From Budorcas taxicolor (lineage: Eukaryota; Chordata; Mammalia; Artiodactyla; Bovidae), in contig NC_068926.1 of the NCBI RefSeq assembly GCF_023091745.1, forward strand, positions 63,362,001 through 63,426,000: 64,000 nt of DNA, in the 5' to 3' direction. The translations under genes and the position numbers were made by a program. This document shows positions 19,601 to 29,405 of this stretch, in pieces. How positions within the stretch are numbered: the stretch's first letter is position 1; the number at the start of each line of letters is the position of its first letter. Below the pieces are notes generated by a model. That model was not told the origin of the DNA and did no database searches. It was given only the letters and a program-made list of their open reading frames with translations.

Positions 19601-19795
19601 GACTTCACTTTCACTTTTCACTTTCATGCATTGGAGAAGGAAATGGCAACCCACTCCAGTGTTCTTGCCTGGAGAATCCCAGGGATGGGGGAGCCTGGTG
19701 GGCTGCCGTCTATGGGGTCGCACAGAGTCGGACATGACTGAAGCGACTTAGCAGTGGCAGCAGAGCAACTGAACTGAACTGAACTGAATTTTTAA
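19601..19795 (+). repeat. BovA monomer and BovB-type (ACTGA)n tail
   Basis: 'ttggagaaggaaatggcaac' through 'gaagcgacttagcagtgg' is a BovA2 second monomer. It is followed by four 'actga' units, the tail type of BovB, suggesting a composite of BovA2 inserted near the BovB end. Confidence 0.8.
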
Positions 19796-19941
19796 TAATC
19801 TTGTGAGGACTAGATAGTCAGGATATTGTAGTTATCAAGAGACAGAAACGGTTACAAAACTAAAGAGTCATAGGATCAGATGGGTCCTTGCCTTCTGGCA
19901 AGGATATTTCAGAACTTGGAAGGGAGGTGAGAGGTCTGGCT

Positions 19942-20500
19942 TCGGTTCAGTTCAGTTGCTCAGTCGTGTCTGACTCTTTGCGACCCCATGAATCACAGCA
20001 CGCCAGGCCTCCCTGTCCATCACCAACTCCCGGAGTTCACTCAAACTCACGTCCATCGAGTCGGTGATGTCATCCAGCCATCTCATCCTCTGTCGTGCCC
20101 TTCTCCTGCCCCCAATCCCTCCCAGCATCAGGGTCTTTTCAAATGAGTCAACTCTTCACATGAGGTGGCCAAAGTATTGGAGTTTCAGCTTCAACATCCC
20201 AGGGCTGATCTCCTTTAGGATGGACTGGTTGGATCTCCTTGCAGTCCAAGGGACTCTCAAGAGTCTTCTCCAACACCACAGTTCAAAAGCATCAATTCTC
20301 TGGCGCTCAGCTTTCTTCACAGTCCAACTCTCACATCCGTACATGACCACTGGAAAAACCATAGCCTTAACTAGACAGACCTTTGTTGGCAAAGTAATAT
20401 CTCTGCTTTTCAATATGCTATCTAGGTTGGTCATAACTTTTCTTCCAAGGAGTAAGTGTCTTTTAATTTCATAGCTGCAATAACCATCTCCAGTGATTTT
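19942..20500 (-). mobile_element. BovB LINE 3' end, antisense
   Basis: Begins with the inverted tail 'ggttcagttcagttgctcag'. It stops at 'ccagtgattttcag', where a second inverted tail starts directly. Confidence 0.9.
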
Positions 20501-20502
20501 CA

Positions 20503-22476
20503 GTTCAGTTCAGTTCAGTCACTCAGTCGTGTCCGACTCTTTGCGACTCCATGAATTGCAGCACGCCAGGCCTCCCTGTCCATCACCAACTCCCGGAGTT
20601 CACTCAGACTCACATTCATCGAGTCAGTGATGCCATCCAGCCATCTCATCCTCTGTCGTCCCCTTCTCCTCCTGCTCCCAATCCCTCCCAACATCAAAGT
20701 CTTTTCCAATGAGTCAGCTCTTCTCATGAGGTGGCCAAAGTACTGGAGCTTCAGCTTTAGCATCACTCCTTCCAAAGAAATCCCAGGGTTGATCTCCTTC
20801 AGAATGGACTGGTCGGATCTCCTTGCAGTCCAAGGGACTCTCAAGAGTCTTCTCCAACACCACAGTTCAAAAGCATCAACTCTTCGGTGCTCAGCTTTCT
20901 TCACAGTCCAACTCTCACATCCATACATGACTACTGGAGAAACCATAGCCTTGACTAGACGGACCTTAGTCGGCAAAGTAATGTCTCTGCTTTTGAATAT
21001 GCTATCTAGGTTGGTCGTAACTTTTCTTCCGAGGAGTAAGCATCTTTTAATTTCATGGCTGCAGTCACCATCTGCAGTGATTTTGGAGCCCCCCAAAATT
21101 AAGTCTGACACTGTTTCCACTGTTTCCCCATATACCTGCCATGAAGTGATGGGACCGGATGCCATGATCTTCGTTTTCTGAATGTTGACCTTTAAGCCGA
21201 CTTTTTCTCTCTCCTCTTTCACTTTCATCAAGAGGCTTTTTAGTTCCTCTTCACTTTCTGCCATAAGGGTGGTGTCATCTGCATATCTGAGGGTATTGAT
21301 ATTTCTCCCGGCAATCTTGATTCCAGCTTGTGCTTCTTCCAGTCCAGCGTTTCTCGTTATGTACTCTGCATATAAGTTAAATAAGCAGGGTGACAATATA
21401 CAACCTTGACGTACTCCTTTTCCTATTTGGAACCAGTCTGTTGTTCCATGTCCAGTTCTAACTGTTGCTTCCTGACCTGCATACAGATTTCTCAAGAGGC
21501 AGGTCAGGTGGTCTGGTATTCCCATCTCTTTCAGAATTTTCCACAGTATATTGTGATCCACACAGTCAAAGGCTTTGGCAGAGTCAATAAAGCAGAAATA
21601 GATGTTTTTCTGGAACTCTCTTGCTTTTTCCATGATCCAGCGGATGTTAACAATTTGATCTCTGGTTCCTCTGCCTTTTCTAAAACCAGCTTGAACATCT
21701 GGAAGTTCACGGTTCACATATTGCTGAAGCCTGGCTTGGAGAATTTTGAGCATTACTTTGCTAGCATGTGAGATGAGTGCAATTGTGTGGTAGTTTGAGC
21801 ATTCTTTGGCATTGCCTTTCTTTGGGACTGGAGTGAAAACTGACCTTTTCCAGTCCTGTGGCCACTGCTGAATTTTCCAAATTTGCTGGCGTATTGAGTG
21901 CAGCACTTTCACAGAATCATCTTTCAGGATTTGAAATAGCTCAACTGGAATGCCATCACCTCCACTAGCTTTGTTCGTAGTGATGCTTTCTAAGGCCCAC
22001 TTGACTTCACATTCCAGGATGTCTGGCTCTAGGTGAGTGATCACACCATTGTGGTTATCTTCGTCATGAAGATCTTTTTTGTACAGTTCTTCTCTGTTTT
22101 CTTGCCACCTCTTCCTGATATCTTCTGCTTCTGTTAGGTCCATACCATTCTGTCCTGTATTGACCCCTTCTTTGCATGAAATGTTCCCTTGGTATCTCTA
22201 ATTTTCTTGAAGAGATCTCTAGTCTTTCCCATTCTGTTGTTTTCCTCTATTGCTTTGCATTGATCACTGAGGAAGGCTTTCTTATCTCTCCTTGCTTTGA
22301 AACTCTGCATTCAGATGCTTTTGTTTTTCCTTTTCTCCTTTGCTTTTCACTTCTCTTCTTTTCACAGCTATTTGTAAGGCCTCCTCAGACAGCCATTTTG
22401 CTTTTTTGCATTTCTTTTCCTTGGGAATGGTCTTGATCCCTGTATCCTGTACAATGTCATGAACCTCCATCCATAG
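20503..22476 (-). mobile_element. BovB LINE, antisense, 2 kb with open RT frame
   Basis: The longest well-preserved BovB here. The tail lies at 20503-20518, and the element extends leftward in its own orientation through the RT domain and into the upstream linker coding KCKKAKWLSEEA. The plus-strand boundary at 22476 follows 'cctccatccatag'. BovB is an RTE-clade LINE believed to have entered ruminants by horizontal transfer. Confidence 0.92.
20515..22143 (-). CDS. BovB reverse transcriptase and C-terminal region, 542 codons
   Basis: Uninterrupted transposon frame. RT motif A appears as DSAKAFDCVDHN, with a Ser just after the first Asp where other copies usually have Tyr. Motif B is GVRQGCILSPCLFN and the catalytic box is LRYADDTTLMAES (YADD). 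The C-terminal part has CESWTVKKAEHRR and WCWRRLLRVPWTARRS. The N-terminal endonuclease is absent from this frame, so the copy cannot be autonomous. It would copy element RNA at a nicked target; here it is a relic. The frame's survival suggests a relatively young insertion. Confidence 0.85.
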   Translation of the reverse strand: MDLTEAEDIRKRWQENREELYKKDLHDEDNHNGVITHLEPDILECEVKWALESITTNKASGGDGIPVELFQILKDDSVKVLHSIRQQIWKIQQWPQDWKRSVFTPVPKKGNAKECSNYHTIALISHASKVMLKILQARLQQYVNRELPDVQAGFRKGRGTRDQIVNIRWIMEKAREFQKNIYFCFIDSAKAFDCVDHNILWKILKEMGIPDHLTCLLRNLYAGQEATVRTGHGTTDWFQIGKGVRQGCILSPCLFNLYAEYITRNAGLEEAQAGIKIAGRNINTLRYADDTTLMAESEEELKSLLMKVKEEREKVGLKVNIQKTKIMASGPITSWQVYGETVETVSDLILGGSKITADGDCSHEIKRCLLLGRKVTTNLDSIFKSRDITLPTKVRLVKAMVSPVVMYGCESWTVKKAEHRRVDAFELWCWRRLLRVPWTARRSDQSILKEINPGISLEGVMLKLKLQYFGHLMRRADSLEKTLMLGGIGSRRRRGRQRMRWLDGITDSMNVSLSELRELVMDREAWRAAIHGVAKSRTRLSD

Positions 22477-22655
22477 TGCGCTTTGCTGGAACAGCCGTGA
22501 AGAGATACCCCACATCCAAGAGAAACCCAAGTAAGACGGTAGGTGTTGCGAGAGGGCATCAGAGAGCAGACACACTGAAACCATAATCATAGAAAACTAG
22601 CCAATCTGATCACACGGACCATAGCCTTGTCTAACTCAATGAGGTATGGCTTAGA
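22477..22655 (+). mobile_element. BovB 5' region in inverted orientation
   Basis: 'ctttgctggaacagccgtg', 'gagataccccacatccaag', 'gacggtaggtgttgcgagag' and 'ccatagccttgtctaactc' are words I associate with the 5' part of long BovB copies in sense orientation. Here they adjoin the antisense copy ending at 22476, the arrangement left by 5' inversion during insertion. Confidence 0.6.
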
Positions 22656-22759
22656 ACAGGGAAAAGCAAGGTCCTTTCATAGACTTTGACACAGTGCCAC
22701 CTAGCGGGTTGCTGTGAGATGGCTAAACCCTTTTATGATTACTGACTCAATGGACATAC

Positions 22760-23333
22760 TCATTCCCTCAGTCGTTTCTGACTCTTTGCAACCCAATAGG
22801 CTGCAGCACACCAGGTTTCCCTGCCCTTCGCTATCTCCTGGAGCTTGCTCAAAATCATGTCCCTTGAGTCAGTGATGCTATCCAACCATCTCATCGTCTG
22901 TCATCTTCTCCTCCTGCCTTCAATTTTTCCCAGCATCAAGGTCTTTCCCAATGAGTCGGCTCTTCACATCATGTGGCCAAAGTGTTGTGAGCTTCAGCAT
23001 CACCATCAGTCCTTCCAATGAATATTCAGGGTTGATTTCCTTTAGGATTGACTGGTTTGATCTCCTTGCTGTCCAAAGGACTCTCAGCACACTTCACAAG
23101 CTTCAATTCTATGGCGCTCAACCTTCTTTATGGTCCAACTCTCACATCTGCACATGACTACTGGAAAAACCATAGCTTTGACTATTCAGATCTTTGTCAG
23201 TAAAGTGATGTCTCTGCTTTTTAATATGCTGTCTAGGTTTGTCATAACTTTTCTTTCAGTCGTCTCTTAATTTTATGGCTGCAGTCACCATCTGTGGTTG
23301 ATTTTGGAGCCCAAGAAAATAAAGTCTGTCACT
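22760..23333 (-). mobile_element. BovB LINE 3' end, antisense, older copy
   Basis: Diverged inverted 3' region from 'ccctcagtcgtttctgac' to 'gcccaagaaaataaagtctg'. It lacks a clean tail and is more mutated than the neighbouring copies. Confidence 0.85.
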
Positions 23334-23337
23334 ATGA

Positions 23338-23482
23338 ATGAACTCAATGGACATCACTGACTCGATGGACATGAATGTGAGCAAGCTTTGGGAGACAGTG
23401 AAGGACAAGGAAGCCTGGTGTGCTGCAGTCCATGGGGTTGCAAAGAGTCAGAAACGACTTAGCAGATGAACAGCAACAACGT
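23338..23482 (+). mobile_element. BovB 3'-terminal fragment, sense
   Basis: 'actgactcgatggacatgaa' to 'cagaaacgacttagcagatg': about 145 nt of the extreme 3' end, directly abutting the antisense copy to form a short inverted pair. Confidence 0.75.
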
Positions 23483-24106
23483 TAATCAAATGTTAAATAT
23501 GTCTGCAACTGTCACTCAAGAATTAAAGCCTGTCCAGGGTTTAAAATATTTGAAGAAAAAAATCCAAAATATGTGGGAGCATGTTCAACATCAACAAACT
23601 CTTAAATTTCTTCAAGGGTTTAGTAATAAAGGCATTTTTTTAAGTAAAATTTATAAACTTTCATTATGACCTCATATTTTGAATCTCAAAAACATTTAAA
23701 ATAGGCATCATGATTTTTGATACACCTTCATTTTAATATTTCCCTATGCCATAGAACATGACGATGGCAATAAGAGATTTCTTCTTTCCAGGCATTGATT
23801 GACAATAAATGAACTCAAAGTTTTCCTTCAGGTCTGCAGATATTCTTTACAGTTTCAGAATTCTAAGAACTTTCTAATGTAAAACCCAGGTAGTATTAAA
23901 GAAGGAACTTGAGATTCCTGTTTCCAGTGTCACTGAAGAGCCCATATTTTCCAGTTACTTAAGAATACTGGAGGCACATGATCCATGGCTACAGTACTTA
24001 AAGATGCACTTCTGGTCGAGTCAGGGAGATATCAGGACCCAGATACATGCCAGAGTTAAATGTAGAGTCTCAGTTATCAAGTGCTTTTGGCTGGACGTTT
24101 AGCAGA
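23483..24106. other. No gene recognised
   Basis: AT-rich, low-complexity-like unique sequence. Open frames are short and there is no recognisable repeat. Confidence 0.4.
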
Positions 24107-25288
24107 GCCTGCTCAAACTACTGCACAACTGCACTCATCTCACATGCTAGCAAAGTAATGCTCAAAATTTTCCAAGCCAGGCTTCAACAATATGTGAACT
24201 GTGAACTTCCAGATGTTCAAGCTGGTTTTAGAAAAGGCAGAGGAACCAGAGATCAAATTGTTAACATCCGCTGGATCATGGAAAAACCAAGAGATCTGTA
24301 TGCAGGTCAGGAAGCAACAGTTAGAACTGCACATGGAACAACAGACTGGTTTCAGATCAGGAAAGGAGTACGTCAAGGTTGTATATTGTCACCCTGCTTA
24401 TTTAATTTATATGCAGAACACATCATGAGAAACGCTGGGCTGAAAGAAGCACAAGCTGGAATCAAGATTGCCAGCAGAAACATCAATAACCTCAGATATG
24501 CATATGACACCACCCTTATGGCAGAAAGTGAAGAGGAACTAAAAAGCCTGTTGATGAAAGTGAAAGAGGAGAGTGAAAAAGTTGGCTTAAAGGTCAACAT
24601 TCAGAAAACGAAGATCATGGCATCTGGTCCCATCACTTCATGGCAAGTAGATGGGGAAACAGTGGAATCAGCAGCAGACTTTATTTTGGGGGGGGGGGCT
24701 CCAAAATCACTGCAGATGGTGATTGCAGCCATGAAATTAAAAGACGCTTACTCCTTGGAAGAAAAGTTATAACCAACCTAGACAGCATGTTAAAAAGCAG
24801 AGACATTATTACTTTGCCAACAGAGGTCCGTCTAGTCAAGGGTATGGTTTTTTCAGTGGTCATGTATGTATGTGAGAGTTGGACTGTGAAGAAAGCTGAG
24901 CGCTGAAGAATTGATGCTTTTGAACTGTGGTGCTGGAGAAGACTCTTGAGAGTCCCTTGGACTGCAAGGAGGTCCAGCCAGTCCATCCTAAAGGAGATCA
25001 GTCCTGGGTGTTCATTGGAAGGACTGATGTTGAAGCTGAAACTCCAATACTTTGGCCACCTGATGCGAAGAGCTGACTCATTGGAAAAGACCCTGATGCT
25101 GAGAAAGATTGAGGGCAGGAGGAGAAGGGGACGACAGAGGATGAGATGGTTGGATGGCATCACTGACTCAATGGACATGGGTTTGGGTGGACTTCGGGAG
25201 TTGGTGATGGACAGGGAGGCCTGGGGTGCTGCGGTCCATGGAGTTTCAAAGAGTCGGACACGACTGAGCAACTGAACTGAACTGAAGG
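24107..25288 (+). mobile_element. BovB LINE, sense, internally deleted
   Basis: Enters the RT domain at 'ctgctcaaactactgcac' and ends with the tail near 25288. At about 24293 the sequence jumps from the 'ggatcatggaaaaa' segment to 'agatctgtatgcaggtc', removing roughly 150-200 nt that would encode RT motif A. A G11 run at 24687-24697 falls where intact copies code for an F-L-G segment. Confidence 0.9.
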
Positions 25289-25370
25289 GTGACCTGGCGT
25301 GTTGTGGTCCATGGGGTCTCAAAGAGTCAGACACGACTGAGTGACTGAACTGAACTGAACTGACCAAAGC
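25289..25370 (+). repeat. Duplicated BovB 3' tail
   Basis: 'gacctggcgtgttgtggtcc' to three 'actga' units repeats the last 80 nt of the preceding BovB copy, as though only the tail end was reinserted or duplicated. Confidence 0.7.
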
Positions 25371-25529
25371 CTGGGAATCAGAGCAGATCAGTTCCACGCC
25401 TCTGTGTGTCCTGGGTTCCAGGACACATGTTCAGGAACAAGAGGCAGGATTTTAGCCCCTGCTGAGTAAGATCTTGAAACATGGATTCCAATCAAACATA
25501 GGAGGATTTTATTGTTATTTTACTTATTT

Positions 25530-25639
25530 TTTAAATGATTTTGGTGCCTCAAGTTACATAGTTCCCCAAGTAGGGATTGAACCCATGTCCCCTGCATTGG
25601 AAGCATGGAGTCGTAACCACTGGACTGGCAGGGAAGTCC
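25530..25639 (-). repeat. CHR-type SINE, antisense
   Basis: 'ccccaagtagggattgaacc', 'gtaaccactggactggcagg' and 'gaagtcc' in inverted order; short copy. Confidence 0.85.
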
Positions 25640-25739
25640 AAACATAGGAGACTTTGAAAGTCTAGAACTGCCAAGGATAGTGGGCCAGGAAAGGCTTTAC
25701 CACTGACCCAGGGGAAGGTGCCAATCGCCTCTCTGTGCA

Positions 25740-26330
25740 GATCTCCAATTGGGAAAAATATTGTAAGTAACTTCAGGATCAAAGGGTTGAGTCCCCCCGA
25801 CCTGGGCTCTGCGAGGAGCAGGTCTGCTGACACTGAAGGAGGAAACAGACAGAGCAGGACTCGGCCGCCTCTCCAGTGGACTCTGAACTCTGCGCTTAGT
25901 GCCTATGGAAACTCCAATAGAAGGATAAGACCCTCTCTGGACAGGGGGATCTTGAAGATCACATCCAGGTTACTCATCGCCTAAGAGGAAACATACTCTA
26001 ATCACTCCTGCCTCCGGACAGGTCATAAATTCTTTCTGTATCTATCGGCAGGCTTAGTGATTATTAAGTGTTGGAACACATAACACATGAATGATGGGAT
26101 TATTGTGATTGTGTTTACCTTTCCTTTGTTTTAGGTAAGTCTCAAGGAAATTGGGGTGGTGGGTTCGGACATGTACACATGGGGTATAAAAGATTTTCAC
26201 AAATGCTGGTCGCGCTCCTTGGCTAAGAGGAGACTCTGCCCTGGGCCTGCCGGTGTAATAAACCGCACTCCACTATCTGCATTGTCCTTCTGAGTGAGTT
26301 TGGTTCCCGGAACGCGTGGCTATAACAACA
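25740..26330 (+). mobile_element. Probable ERV LTR with promoter and poly(A) signal
   Basis: The 3' portion has LTR layout: TATAAAAG at about 26186, AATAAA at about 26256, a short R/U5-like segment with 'gagtgagtttggttcccgg' and a terminal 'ataacaaca'. The 5' limit is uncertain; upstream sequence to about 25740 is tentatively U3. Five nt beyond the end, 'tgggactggtgaccc' begins with TGG as primer-binding sites do, but I cannot assign a tRNA. No retroviral coding region follows. Confidence 0.6.
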
Positions 26331-26501
26331 CCGGTGGGACTGGTGACCCTGGTCCTCCCAGATCACGCTCAACATTTTAAGACCCGCAGAGTAGAAATGG
26401 GCAGAGACCTGGAATGCACTTGTCCCCTAAAAGTCATTTTTCTTTCTAATTCCCCACCCAAACTTTGCCCCTCAATTAAAAGAAAATTAGAATGCTTTAA
26501 G

Positions 26502-26620
26502 GGCTTCCCTGGTAGTTCAGCTGGTAAAGAATCCACCCACAATGCGGGAGACCCCAGTTTGCTTCCTGGGTTGGGAAGATCCCCTGGAGAAGTGATAGGC
26601 TACCCACTCCAGTATTCTTG
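26502..26620 (+). repeat. Bov-tA SINE, 3'-truncated
   Basis: Head 'gggcttccctggtagttcag' and the first half of the body up to 'cactccagtattctt', where a second Bov-tA head starts. Confidence 0.88.
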
Positions 26621-26822
26621 GGCTTTTCTGGTGGCTCAGACAGTGAAGAATCCACATGCAATGCGGGAGATCGGTGTTTGATTCCTGGGTCGGGAAGATC
26701 CCCTGGAGGAGGGCACTCCAGTACTCTTGCCTGGAGAATCTCATGGACAGAGGAGCCTGGTGGGCTACAGTCCGTGGGGCTGCAAAGACTCGGACCTGAC
26801 TGACTAAGCACAGCACAGCACA
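26621..26822 (+). repeat. Bov-tA SINE, tandem with the preceding copy
   Basis: 'gggcttttctggtggctcag' head to 'gacctgactgactaagc', then a short 'cagcacagcacag' repeat. An internal deletion removes the 'aatggcaaccc' part. Confidence 0.88.
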
Positions 26823-28424
26823 GTGCTTTAATAATAATAGAACCATCAGTGTCATGGCCTCCGTCTATATCAGTAAGAAAAGGTCACAGAACATACTGCT
26901 TTGAAAATTGCAATTTTTTTTTATTTACAAAATTGGGAAATAAAAAGAAATGCAAGTAACTTAGAATCCTAACCCCTTAACATACCCTCGAGTTAGCACT
27001 GCATTGAGTTTCTTTCACATTCTTGTGTTTTGAGTTTTATTTGTATGTAGAAAGTTGGCAGAATCTCAGCCCGAGAAACGGTGCCATGAGGGGACCAAGG
27101 CCATTCCACGGGGCTCCACAAGAGGCTAAGGGGGTCCCCAGGGCTTGGGCAAATCCCAGCCAGGTGTGAATCCTGCAGGGTCCCCTGCTTGATGTCAGGG
27201 TGACTGTGTGCCCACAGGGAACTGCCTGCTTGTATGAGCAGGAACCTTGGTGCCTCTGCGCGCCTCACCTTTGTCCAAGGAGGCCTGAAACGGGGGTGGG
27301 GGTGGGGCATCAAGGGCATGTCACACTGTCACCACACTGATCAGTTGAGGAGCTCCTTGTTTAGTTTGAGAAGGTCAGGAGGACAGGACACTTAACCATA
27401 CCAGGGACGCTTTCCACAAAGAATGCAACGCGACCTGTCCCTCCCAGAATCGTGCGACCTGTCCCTCCCAGAGTCGTGCATATGGTAGCTCTGCAGGCAC
27501 GTACGGCCCCCTCTTCGGGGCCTGGGAAAGACTGGGTATCCACTCCCTGGGACATGTAGTCAGTTCACCCTTCCCTCGCTGGCACTGATGGGAGCCATCA
27601 CTCATCTCCCCTGCATGGTCACATGCCGTGGTGGCCACCCCAGGGCGCTCCTCTGGTTTGGGGGTTTTCCTGAAGTGCACTTATCCGCCTTCTGCACGTC
27701 CTCCTACCCTCTCTAACACTCACATTTCCTCTTCTTGCTCTTTTTCATCTCCTTTTACTTTCTTGATTCATTCTCTTGAATCCAGGACAGGAGGATTTCT
27801 GGAATTAGATTCCTGATGGAATAACCTTTTTCTAAAAATAAATTGTGTAATCCTGACAGCTGAAAGGCAAGAAAACAGCTGTGCGTGTCGAGCCATCCAG
27901 TGCAGGAGAACCCCCATAGGAGGGGTACTCAGTTTTTCTGATGCCCAGCCCACCTCTATGCTGGCCGCTCAGGATTGCTCAGCACAACTCAATTGCGCAG
28001 ACTGGGTGTCAGGCGTCAGGATGACGATGGGAAAGCCAAGGAGGGAGGAGGGCTGGAGAGAAATTTTTCTAGACATGGAAGATCTCTGGACCTCAAGTGT
28101 CTGGACAAGACCAAGTTCTTTAGGATGAAAATCATAAGAAGGAACGAAGAAGAGCAATGAAGAAGCATCCACCGGTAGAATATAAACAGAATTAAAAAAG
28201 AGAGAGACTTAAATAGGAAATTAATTATAGGCAGATTGCTGGTCTCTGTAACTCAGTCCTCAGAATCTGTAACACAGGCTTCTGCATGCACAAGGGCAGT
28301 AATGGTGATGGAATGGCCTTGGGGAAAGAAAGCACACTGTTAGGGTGGGGATGATTCCTTAAGCCCCTGCTGCCCCCTCTAACATTTCCACCCCTGGGAG
28401 CACCCTTAAACCAGGGTTAAACCT
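26823..28424. other. No gene recognised
   Basis: A 1.6-kb stretch with few repeats, including a near-perfect direct repeat of 'cgacctgtccctcccagaatcgtg' type at 27430-27479 (two units of about 25 nt). It lies downstream of the unidentified minus-strand exons and may contain their intron or 3' exons, but I cannot define any with confidence. Confidence 0.4.
27429..27479. repeat. Two-unit tandem repeat, about 25 nt
   Basis: 'gcgacctgtccctcccagaa' + 'tcgt' is followed at once by a copy differing by one base ('cagag' for 'cagaa'). A frame read across it shows the doubled peptide LGGTGR. Confidence 0.75.
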
Positions 28425-28685
28425 GAGGCTTCCCGGGTGGCTCAGAGGTTAAGAATCTGCCTATACCAACACAAGAGACTCGGGATTGATCCCTGGTTTG
28501 GGAAGATCCTCTGGAGGAGGGCATGGCAACCCACTGCAGTATTCTTGCCTGGAGAATCCCATGGACAGAGGAGCCTCACTATATAGTCCAGTTCAATTCA
28601 GTCGCTCAGCCATGTCCAGCTCTTTGAGACCCCATGGACTGCAGCACGCTATATAGTCCATGAGGTCACAAAAGCGTTGGACAGC
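28425..28685 (+). repeat. Bov-tA SINE carrying a 58-nt nested insertion
   Basis: The head 'ggcttcccgggtggctcag' and body are interrupted at 28591-28648. The SINE resumes with 'tgaggtcacaaaagcg' and ends near 28690. Confidence 0.88.
28591..28648 (-). mobile_element. 58-nt BovB/BovA 3'-end micro-insertion with 12-bp target-site duplication
   Basis: The insert is the inverted extreme 3' end of a BovB-tailed element ('ttcaattcagtcgctcag' to 'ggactgcagcacg'). It is flanked by perfect 12-bp copies of 'ctatatagtcca' at 28579-28590 and 28649-28660, the hallmark of LINE-mediated insertion. Confidence 0.85.
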
Positions 28686-29055
28686 ACTGAGCAACAGAGC
28701 ACATGATCAGCACATGTAAACCTGAGGTCAGGGCGTGGAGGCGCTGCCACGAGGCCTGAACGTGCGGAGGGAGTGTCTGCTAGCGTCTGGAGCACACACG
28801 AGGGACTCTCCAGGTTCAAGTGTTTGCCAGGGAGTCGTGTCTCACCAGACGGCCTTTCTTGTAAATCAACACCAAAACCCACCCCCAGAATGCTAGCATT
28901 CAATTCCTGAGAGATGCCAACCAAAGGTTTTGGGGTTTGGCACTGGAAGAATCAGGAAACAGCAGGTCTTGGTGGGGGCACAGGGGAAGATAAGCTTGCA
29001 ATACCAAAGCGAAAAAACAGTCAAGGTTCCCAAAGCAAGAGACATGAGAGCTCTT

Positions 29056-29196
29056 ATTCTTTTATTAAATTTTTTTTTAAAATTTTCTTGGCTGTGCAGC
29101 ATGGCATGTGGGATCTTAGTTTTCTGACCAGGGATTGAACCTGTACCCCTCGCATTGGAAGTCAGAGTCTTAACCACTGGACTGTAGGGAAATCCT
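29056..29196 (-). repeat. CHR-type SINE, antisense
   Basis: T-rich tail, 'ggctgtgcagcatggcatg', 'accagggattgaacctg' and inverted head 'ctgtagggaaatcc'. Confidence 0.85.
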
Positions 29197-29351
29197 AGTG
29201 AGCTCTGAAGTCATGAAATCATACAAAGGACACACGTTTCCTTTTTCTCTCCCATTTTACACCCTTCCCCCTCTGTCTCTAAAGCAACAGGTATAGCCCA
29301 ACCGCTCCCAGGATCCTTTTCCCCTTGAATCCTACCTGAGCGGTTCCCTAC

Positions 29352-29405
29352 CTGGGGAGTCTTCGTCCTCGCTACTTGAGTCATGTCTTCGGTCAACAAT
29401 CCAAT
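29352..29405 (-). CDS. Unidentified gene, 54-nt exon (acidic Ser/Glu segment)
   Basis: Bounded by an acceptor (TCTCTAAAG|ATTGG) and a donor (CCCCAG|GTAGGG). In phase with the upstream 25-nt exon, whose last G completes a GAT codon, it reads D-WIVDRRHDSSSEDEDSP with a G left for the next exon. The SSSEDEDS stretch looks like a casein-kinase-2 type acidic patch. No family recognised, and the following exon further left was not found. A decayed counterpart may exist near 34190 ('gatgaggactgaagccctgg' on the minus strand). Confidence 0.5.

Noticed and set aside
17370..25370. The regularly spaced BovB copies as a CRISPR-like or engineered array
   Set aside because: They are ordinary LINE fragments of different lengths and ages in both orientations, with no short repeat-spacer structure.
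27375..27680. 101-codon minus-strand frame as a downstream exon of the unidentified gene
   Set aside because: I could not find an acceptor and donor in the phase required after 29352-29405, and the peptide shows no link to the upstream exons.
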